DNA of 64,000 nucleotides from positions 372,001-436,000 of the forward strand of contig NZ_RCTF01000001.1 in assembly GCF_003667445.1 (NCBI RefSeq), in the 5' to 3' direction. The notes below the pieces were generated by a model, which had not been told where the DNA came from, ran no database searches, and was given only the letters and a program-made list of their open reading frames with translations. Below, piece after piece: positions 58,928 to 64,000 of this stretch (position 1 is the stretch's first letter; each line of letters opens with the position of its first letter). The DNA is from Xanthobacter tagetidis. Its GTDB lineage: Bacteria; Pseudomonadota; Alphaproteobacteria; Rhizobiales; Xanthobacteraceae. Both the position numbers and the translations under genes were made by a program.

Positions 58928-59317
58928 GTGGCCGCGCGCCTCGCGCTGGCCATCGCGGTTGCCTTGCCGCTCCATCCGGCGCTTGCCCAGCTCGACGCGC
59001 AGGGCAAGAGCGACCTGCCGGGCCAGCAGTCGGTGGACCCGGAGCTGGACCCCTTCCCGTTCGACGGCCGGCTGGCGCTGCGCGCCTATTTCAAGCAGCG
59101 CCTGCCCTCCATGTGGTGGGCGAACGAGCCGGAATACAATCTCGGCCACTACTCGGTTACGGTGCACGTGCCGGATTCCTGGCGCGGCAACCCGACCTCG
59201 GCCCTGCTCGCGCTCTGCCCGCACGCCTACAGCAACCTGTGGACCGGCATCCGGTCGTTCGAGGTGAAGGCGATGTACAAGAACGCGCCCTGGCCCGGCG
59301 TGACCTGCCGGCCGTGA
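58928..59317 (+). CDS. Small secreted hypothetical protein
   Basis: A 129-residue protein from GTG 58928 (GGAG at good spacing), with a signal peptide (V)AARLALAIAVALPLHPALAQ and a mature part containing DPFPFDGRLALRAYFKQRLPSMWWANEPEYNLGHYSVTV and two Cys (CPHAY, GVTCRP) that may pair. The function is unknown. Its location, divergent from the flippase gene at the edge of the polysaccharide locus, suggests but does not prove a link. Confidence 0.7.
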   Translation: MAARLALAIAVALPLHPALAQLDAQGKSDLPGQQSVDPELDPFPFDGRLALRAYFKQRLPSMWWANEPEYNLGHYSVTVHVPDSWRGNPTSALLALCPHAYSNLWTGIRSFEVKAMYKNAPWPGVTCRP

Positions 59318-59332
59318 GCGCAAGCGGCCCGG

Positions 59333-59608
59333 TCAGCGCGGCGGGGCGGGCACGACCGGCGGCGCCGGCTCCTCGCGCAGGGCGCCGTGGGTCATCTGAT
59401 TGACCTGCATGCGCTGCGCCCGGCGGCGCTCGTTCACACCCAGGAACATGGCGCGCAGGACGAAGCCGAAGAACACCATCGTGCTGGCGGTGGACAGGAT
59501 GATGACGAGGCCCGCCACCACCTGGAACGCCACCGAAGGATAGAGCGCGGCGAGCGGGATGATGCTCAGCACGGCCAGGGTCAACACGATGGTTCGGAGC
59601 TGCGGCAT
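59333..59608 (-). CDS. Small membrane protein
   Basis: A 91-residue protein with two hydrophobic segments (about 5-23 and 28-55), followed by a basic turn (VNERRRAQRMQVNQM) and a Pro-rich tail (APPVVPAPPR). No family recognised. It is convergent with the secreted protein gene, with 15 bases between the stops. Confidence 0.65.
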   Translation of the reverse strand: MPQLRTIVLTLAVLSIIPLAALYPSVAFQVVAGLVIILSTASTMVFFGFVLRAMFLGVNERRRAQRMQVNQMTHGALREEPAPPVVPAPPR

Positions 59609-59858
59609 GGCCTACGTCCGGAAAGCCGCGTCCGGAACGGCCGGGCGCGTTGGTCGGCGAAAATATCACCGCAGACCCATGAAATAAAGCTGAAGCCGGA
59701 CGGATCTTGGGCCGGCCCCGAGGCCCGCCCGGACCGGGCGCAATGGCCCCTCCCTGCGCCCCGCCTGTGCCCACCGCCTGCCAGCGCCGCCGGGCCTCTC
59801 GCTTCAAGGACGGCCGCGGATTAGACTTGGCGCCCGTTTACCCTCGGAGCCACATCGC

Positions 59859-60359
59859 GTGAGTGCCCCGACCCGAAAGCCCCGCGGTCCGCGGCCGCTC
59901 GCCGACTATGTCGCGCCGGGCATCGCGGAGATGTGCGGCAAGGCGGGTATCTCGGTGGTGGAGGTGGTCACCAACTGGGACGAGATCGTCGGACCGGACC
60001 TCGGCCCGCGCTCGGTGCCGCTGAAGCTGCAATGGCCGCGGCGCGGGCCGGAGGGCACGCCCGGCGAGCCTGCGACCTTGGTGGTGCGGGTGGAAGGACC
60101 CTACGCGATCGAGATGCAGCACGCCGCGCCGGTGGTTCTGGAACGGATCAACGCCTATTTCGGCTGGCGCTGCGTCGGCCGCATCGCGCTGCGCCAGGGG
60201 CCGGTGCCGGCGCGCACCGGGCGCCCGGCCGCGCCGCCGCCGCCCGCTCCCGAAACGGTGGCGGCGGTGCGCGGCGAGATCGGCCGGTTCGAGGACGAGG
60301 CGCTTGCCGCTTCCCTCGCCCGGCTCGGCGCCCTGGTGCGGCGCGAGCGCCGCCGCTGA
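59859..60359 (+). CDS. DUF721/DciA-like protein
   Basis: A 166-residue protein with the DUF721 domain (ISVVEVVTNWDEIVGPDLGPRSVPLKLQWPR ... LVVRVEGPYAIEMQHAAPVVLERINAYFGWRCVGRIAL). DciA proteins load or assist the replicative helicase in many bacteria. The start is GTG 59859. A Pro-rich linker and a charged C-terminal helix (SLARLGALVRRERRR) follow. In many Hyphomicrobiales the dsbA-like gene lies just after it, as here, followed by smc, which is absent. Confidence 0.85.
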   Translation: MSAPTRKPRGPRPLADYVAPGIAEMCGKAGISVVEVVTNWDEIVGPDLGPRSVPLKLQWPRRGPEGTPGEPATLVVRVEGPYAIEMQHAAPVVLERINAYFGWRCVGRIALRQGPVPARTGRPAAPPPPAPETVAAVRGEIGRFEDEALAASLARLGALVRRERRR

Positions 60360-60588
60360 GGCCGGCGCGGGCTCCAGCAGCCGTTGACCAAGCCGTGATC
60401 GGCGCGCCGTTTGCCGCCTTGGATGCGCCATGCTAGAGGCCGATCATCTTTCCTGGAGCACGACGCGGCTCCCGACCCATGCTGAATTTGCCTCCAGAGC
60501 GCAGAGGAAACGCCCCTTTCCGCGGCCGGCACGGCCGCAGGGGGCGCCTGCCTACGCCGCGCATCAGGACCTGCCGGAGACCCGCCCG

Positions 60589-61266
60589 ATGATGTTCACC
60601 CGCCGTCGTCTGCTCACCGGCGCTGCCGCCGTCGCCCTCGCCGCAGGCCTCGGCCTGCCGCTCACCGCCGGCGATGCCTTCGCCCAGGCCGGCGCCGAGG
60701 GACGGCCGGTCGACGCGGCCAAGGTGATGCTGCCCGAGGCCAGCCCGCTGCCGGTGAAGACGCTGGGCAATGCGGACGCGCCCGTGACCATCGTGGAGTA
60801 TGCCTCCATGACGTGCAGCCACTGCGCCGCGTTCCACACCGGCACCTTCCCGGAACTGAAGAAGAAGTACATCGACACCGGCAAGGTGCGCTTCATCTTC
60901 CGCGAATTCCCGTTCGAGCCGGTGGCGACCGCGGCCTTCATGCTCGCGCGCTGCATGCCGGACGACAAGTATTACCCCATGATCTCGACCCTGTTCGAGA
61001 CGCAGAAGGCCTGGGCGTTCGGCAACGATCCGGCCGCCGGCCTGCTCCAGGTGGCGCGCCAGGCGGGCATGAGCCAGCAGGACTTCGAGAAGTGCCTGAC
61101 CGACCAGGCGCTGGCGGAGAAGGTGCAGGCGAGCGCGCTCTACGCCAACAAGGAACTGGGCGTGAACGCGACGCCGAGCTTCATCATCAACGGCAAGCTC
61201 TATTCCGGCGCGCTCTCGATCGCCGACATGGACAAGATCCTGACGCCCCTGCTCGCCGGCAAGTGA
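60589..61266 (+). CDS. DsbA-like thiol:disulfide oxidoreductase
   Basis: A periplasmic thioredoxin-fold protein of 225 residues. The N-terminus MMFTRRRLLTGAAAVALAAG looks like a twin-arginine-type or strong Sec signal (cleaved near ADAFAQA). The CxxC motif is CSHC (SMTCSHCAAF) near residue 83, and the C-terminal cis-Pro region NATPSFIINGKLYSG is intact. A second ATG is at 60592. Two dsbA-like features (Met1-Met2) and the DciA neighbour fit the alphaproteobacterial DUF721-dsbA arrangement. Confidence 0.88.
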   Translation: MMFTRRRLLTGAAAVALAAGLGLPLTAGDAFAQAGAEGRPVDAAKVMLPEASPLPVKTLGNADAPVTIVEYASMTCSHCAAFHTGTFPELKKKYIDTGKVRFIFREFPFEPVATAAFMLARCMPDDKYYPMISTLFETQKAWAFGNDPAAGLLQVARQAGMSQQDFEKCLTDQALAEKVQASALYANKELGVNATPSFIINGKLYSGALSIADMDKILTPLLAGK

Positions 61267-61272
61267 CGGCCC

Positions 61273-61297
61273 CGGCCCGAGCCGGCGGCTCGGGCCG
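61273..61297. terminator. Bidirectional hairpin between dsbA-like and tautomerase genes
   Basis: An 11-bp perfect stem CGGCCCGAGCC/GGCTCGGGCCG with loop GGC and a short T-rich tail (TTCTC). It sits between convergent genes. Confidence 0.6.
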
Positions 61298-61305
61298 TTC
61301 TCGCG

Positions 61306-61722
61306 TCAGGCCGCCGCGGGGGCCTTGAGGCGCGCCGCCTGATAGCGCGCTTCCTGCGTGCGGCCGCCATAGCCGTAGGCGTCCGCCTTCACTTCTCGCA
61401 CCAGCACATAGCTTTCCGGATCGAGCTCCGGCAGGAGCGCGCCCATGGCCGCGTGCACGGCCTCAAGGTAGGCGGCCTTCTCGTCTTTGGTGTTGGTGCC
61501 GTCGGTGACGATCACATCGAGTGCGAAGGAGCGCGTGGCCTTGTCGGCCAGCGCGCGGCCGGCCGTGAACCAGTGCGCCTCCGGAATGAACGCGATCTTC
61601 ACCGCGGTCACCGCCGGGTCCTTGTGCAGGATGTCGCGCGTCAGTGCCGAAAGGCGCGCCGCCACCGCGCCGGCGAGGGCGTCGTCCGGGGCGCCGGACA
61701 GGGAAACATTGAGAAGCGGCAT
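61306..61722 (-). CDS. Tautomerase-family protein
   Basis: A 138-residue tautomerase-superfamily protein. After removal of Met the catalytic Pro would be N-terminal (MPLLNVSLSG), as in 4-oxalocrotonate tautomerase and MIF-like enzymes. A basic residue suitable for substrate binding follows (PEAHWFTAGRAL). It is divergent from the LysR gene, with the inverted repeat at 61772-61795 between them, so it is likely its target. Substrate unknown. Confidence 0.82.
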   Translation of the reverse strand: MPLLNVSLSGAPDDALAGAVAARLSALTRDILHKDPAVTAVKIAFIPEAHWFTAGRALADKATRSFALDVIVTDGTNTKDEKAAYLEAVHAAMGALLPELDPESYVLVREVKADAYGYGGRTQEARYQAARLKAPAAA

Positions 61723-61771
61723 GGGGAATGTCCTCCGCGGCAGGGTGCGATGGAGACGGGATACGCCCATC

Positions 61772-61795
61772 CAATTCATCAGAAAAATTGAATTG
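61772..61795. promoter_or_regulatory. Inverted repeat CAATTCA-N10-TGAATTG between tautomerase and LysR genes
   Basis: Perfect 7-bp arms at 61772-61778 and 61789-61795 in an AT-rich part of the divergent gap. The spacing fits a LysR-type regulator operator (the T-N11-A rule is within it). The start codons are 49 bases (tautomerase) and 31 bases (LysR) away. Confidence 0.65.
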
Positions 61796-61826
61796 AATAA
61801 TACCGACATTTTGCGATTCTCATGGA

Positions 61827-62702
61827 ATGACGCGCAATCTCGAACTCGACCTCCTGCGCAGCTACGTGGCGGTGGCCGATCTCGGCTCCATCTCCGCAGC
61901 GGCGCGCCGCGTGGGCCGCACCCAGTCGGCAGTGAGCCTGCAGATGGACCGCCTTGCCGAGGCGGTCGGCTTCCAGGTGCTGGAGCGCAAGGGCCGCACG
62001 GTGGTGCCGACCCAGCGCGGCGGCGCCTTCCTGGACGATGCGCGCCGCCTGCTCGACCTGAACGACCAGGTGCTGGCGCAGCACGTGCACGGCACGTTCG
62101 CGCAGCCGCTGCGGCTCGGCTTCGTCCAGGACGTGGGCGAGGACGTGCTGGAACGCATCCTGACCCGCATCAGCGCCCATTTCCCGCAGGCCCCGGTGTC
62201 GGTGCGCGTGTGCGCCACCTCGTCGATCCTGGACCAGTTGCGGGCCGAGGAACTGGACGTGGGCGTCGGCTTCCGGATGGAGAGCGACCTTCCCGCGCGC
62301 CCCTTCCTGCGCGAGCCCATGCTGTGGATCGCCGCCCGCAACCTGCGGATCGACCGCGACGCGCCGGTGCCACTGGTGCTGTTCGAGCATCCCTGCGTGT
62401 GCCGCAGCGCTGCGGTCGCCGCGCTGGGCGCGGTCGGACGAGCCTCGCGCGTCACCTTCTCCAGCCCCAGCCTCCCGGGACTGATGGCGGCGGTGGCGGC
62501 CGGCATGGGGGTGACGGTGCGCTCGCGCCGCTCGCTCCGCCCCGGCCTCGCGGTGATGGGCGACCTCTGCAGCGCACCGCTGCCGGACCTGGAATTCATG
62601 CTCTATGGCCGCCCCGGCGTGCGTCCGGCGGCGCTCGCCAAGGTGGAGGAAATCCTGGAGGAGGAGATCGCCCGCGAACACCGGCTGCACGCCGCGGCGT
62701 GA
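61827..62702 (+). CDS. LysR-family transcriptional regulator
   Basis: A 291-residue LysR regulator. The N-terminal HTH is DLLRSYVAVADLGSISAAARRVGRTQSAVSLQMDRLAEAVG (about residues 8-48), and the rest is the ligand-binding domain, ending with a Glu-rich helix. It probably regulates the divergent tautomerase and itself, using the inverted repeat in the intergenic region. The effector is unknown. Confidence 0.92.
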   Translation: MTRNLELDLLRSYVAVADLGSISAAARRVGRTQSAVSLQMDRLAEAVGFQVLERKGRTVVPTQRGGAFLDDARRLLDLNDQVLAQHVHGTFAQPLRLGFVQDVGEDVLERILTRISAHFPQAPVSVRVCATSSILDQLRAEELDVGVGFRMESDLPARPFLREPMLWIAARNLRIDRDAPVPLVLFEHPCVCRSAAVAALGAVGRASRVTFSSPSLPGLMAAVAAGMGVTVRSRRSLRPGLAVMGDLCSAPLPDLEFMLYGRPGVRPAALAKVEEILEEEIAREHRLHAAA

Positions 62703-62747
62703 CCGGCGGCGAGCGCCCCCGGCGCGGCCCCCGGGTGACCGAGCCGC

Positions 62748-63386
62748 TCAGCCGCGGGCGGCGGAGATGGCGGCCCTGAGGGCCTCCGCGGCCGCCTTGG
62801 GATCGGCGGCGGCGCAGATGGCCGACACCACGGCGACGCCCTCCACCCCCGCGCCGATCACGGCGCCGGCGATGGCCGCGTCGATCCCGCCGATGCCGAC
62901 GATGGGAAGCGCGGTGAGCGCCCGCACCGCGGCGACGCCCTCGGGTCCGATGGCGGCGCCGGCATCCGCCTTGGTGCCGGTGGCGCGCACCGGGCCGACG
63001 CCGAGATAGTCGACCCCCGACAGATCGGACGCGGCGAATTCCGCTGGCGTCCCCACTGAGAGGCCGACGATGGCGTCCGGCCCAAGGATGGCGCGTGCCG
63101 CCTGGGGCGACAGGTCGTCCTGGCCGAGATGCACCCCGTCCGCGCCGACGGCATGGGCGACGTCCACCCGGTCGTTGACGATCAGCGCGATGCCGTGCGG
63201 CTTGAGCAGCGCCTTGAGCGCGCGCGCCTGCGCGACCAGGTCCCGGCCATGAGCGTCGGGATCGCGCAGCTGCACCAGGGTCACGCCCCCGGCCACGGCC
63301 GCCGCGACCGTCGCCGCAAGGCCGCGCGCGGCCACCTGGCGCGGATCGGTGACGAGATAGAGCGTGAGGTCGAAGGGATGGCGCAT
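62748..63386 (-). CDS. thiE: Thiamine-phosphate synthase
   Basis: Joins HMP-pyrophosphate and thiazole phosphate to make thiamine phosphate. The 212-residue TIM barrel shows DLTLYLVTDPRQ, VTLVQLRDPDAHG, NDRVDVAHAVGADGVHLGQDDL (metal/pyrophosphate region), GVDYLGVGPV and GIGGIDAA. It is a lone thi gene here. The upstream gap to glcF (63387-63734) contains the palindromic repeat and no gene. Confidence 0.94.
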   Translation of the reverse strand: MRHPFDLTLYLVTDPRQVAARGLAATVAAAVAGGVTLVQLRDPDAHGRDLVAQARALKALLKPHGIALIVNDRVDVAHAVGADGVHLGQDDLSPQAARAILGPDAIVGLSVGTPAEFAASDLSGVDYLGVGPVRATGTKADAGAAIGPEGVAAVRALTALPIVGIGGIDAAIAGAVIGAGVEGVAVVSAICAAADPKAAAEALRAAISAARG

Positions 63387-63519
63387 GGTCTGTGTCCTTC
63401 AGCGGGCCTCGCAGGGGTCTCGCAGGGGTCGCGATCTTGGCCCGCACCGGCCGCGGGAGAGCAAGGACGTTGCCGCGGGCGACGACATGGCCGCGAGGAA
63501 GGCCCGATACGCGATGCCG

Positions 63520-63634
63520 CCGTCTTCCCCCCGGCTTGTCCGGGAGATCCACCTCGCGGCCAAGCCAGCTTCCATATCCAGAAGGCCGGCGCAAGCCGGC
63601 CCGTGGATGCCCCGGACAAGCCGGGGCATGACGG
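63520..63634. repeat. Intergenic palindromic repeat element, copy 4
   Basis: Left arm 63520-63553 (begins CCGTCTTCCCCCCGG) and right arm 63603-63634 (ends CCGGGGCATGACGG) are near-perfect reverse complements, with a GC-rich centre. The right arm matches the right arms at 18245-18275 and 29681-29710. Confidence 0.8.
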
Positions 63635-63734
63635 CGCGGAGGATGGCAAACGTGGTCGCCCGGCGCCTCCGGCGGCATGTCGCCCGGCGTGAAGCCTTCC
63701 GTGCGGCGACAGGCTGGACCGGCCGCGCGCATGC

Positions 63735-64000
63735 TCACGCGGCCTTGGCCGCGCCGGCGGCGCCGAGGCCTTCCGGCACCGGCCCGCCGGTGGCCCAGTC
63801 CAGCAATTCCACCGTATGGACCACCGGAATGTTCGTGCCGGAGCCGATCTGCGTCATGCAGCCGATATTTCCGGCGGCGATGATGTCCGGCTTCAGCGCC
63901 TCGATATGGCCGACCTTGCGCGCCTTCAGCTCGGCGGCGATGTCGCTCTGGAGCATGTTGTAGGTGCCCGCCGAGCCGCAGCAGATGTGGCTCTCGAACG
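63735..64000 (-). CDS. glcF: Glycolate oxidase iron-sulfur subunit (GlcF-like), C-terminal part
   Basis: The C-terminal 88 residues of a GlcF-type protein; the frame runs off the right edge. The CCG-type cysteine signature is visible as CCGSAGTYN, with the DIIAAGNIGCMTQI stretch, both typical of the heterodisulfide-reductase-like iron-sulfur subunit of glycolate oxidase. The C-terminal tail GGPVPEGLGAAGAAKAA is unconserved. With gcl, hyi and glxR in the same window, it suggests oxidation of glycolate to glyoxylate followed by the glycerate pathway. Confidence 0.87.
   Translation of the reverse strand, partial: FESHICCGSAGTYNMLQSDIAAELKARKVGHIEALKPDIIAAGNIGCMTQIGSGTNIPVVHTVELLDWATGGPVPEGLGAAGAAKAA

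Overview
The window is chromosomal DNA from a GC-rich alphaproteobacterium of the order Hyphomicrobiales. A partial nifA at the left edge has the N-terminal sequence style of Azorhizobium/Xanthobacter NifA. With gcrA, GANTC sites, a pmtA-like methyltransferase and the glyoxylate carboligase route, this points to a nitrogen-fixing member of the Xanthobacteraceae (inference; no rRNA or tRNA gene is present to confirm it). Almost all of the sequence is coding. Very long open frames on both strands are mostly GC-rich shadows, so starts were placed by homology, Shine-Dalgarno (SD) sites and overlaps with neighbouring genes.

Layout. 1-916: nifA (partial, minus), with a dyad-rich upstream region. 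1393-3756: membrane PAS-GGDEF-EAL protein. 3924-7169: argD-argF-hslO operon (minus), preceded by a candidate terminated leader RNA and facing gcrA (7709-8230) across a region holding five GANTC sites. 8496-14700: pmtA-like, mnmA, ETF-ubiquinone oxidoreductase, formate-THF ligase and a DUF1428 protein. 14950-22588: class A penicillin-binding protein, engB, a repeat-rich gap, a two-domain cold-shock protein with a structured leader, a SulP transporter and a nitroreductase. 22826-25874: divergent csoR and copper P-type ATPase with palindromic operators. 25894-27619: pncB and a small secreted protein. 27795-33440: gcl, hyi, glxR and pykA, converting glyoxylate toward glycerate and ending with pyruvate kinase. 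33665-40487: many small housekeeping or hypothetical genes (CYTH, glycine zipper, meaB, NUDIX, HD hydrolase plus tyrosine phosphatase, ion channel, cupin).

40495-47212 is the fatty-acid and envelope cluster on the minus strand (fabD, fabG, acpP, fabF, mltG, yicC, gmk). 47415-58733 is an exopolysaccharide locus: initiating phosphoglycosyltransferase, GH18-like hydrolase, two FkbM methyltransferases, polymerase/ligase-like membrane protein, WecG/TagA glycosyltransferase, Wza-type export lipoprotein, Wzc-like chain-length protein with a degenerate kinase domain, and a Wzx-like flippase. 58928-64000 holds small secreted and membrane proteins, a DciA-like protein, a DsbA-like oxidoreductase, a tautomerase/LysR pair, thiE and the C-terminus of a GlcF-type glycolate oxidase subunit.

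The most interesting non-gene signals are the terminator-containing leader or sRNA upstream of argD, the GANTC cluster before gcrA, the long-range pairing in the cold-shock leader, the perfect 10-bp-arm CsoR operator, the paired dyads upstream of nifA, and two families of intergenic palindromic repeats. I did not see a clearly novel multi-gene defence or mobile system, a CRISPR array or a transposase.
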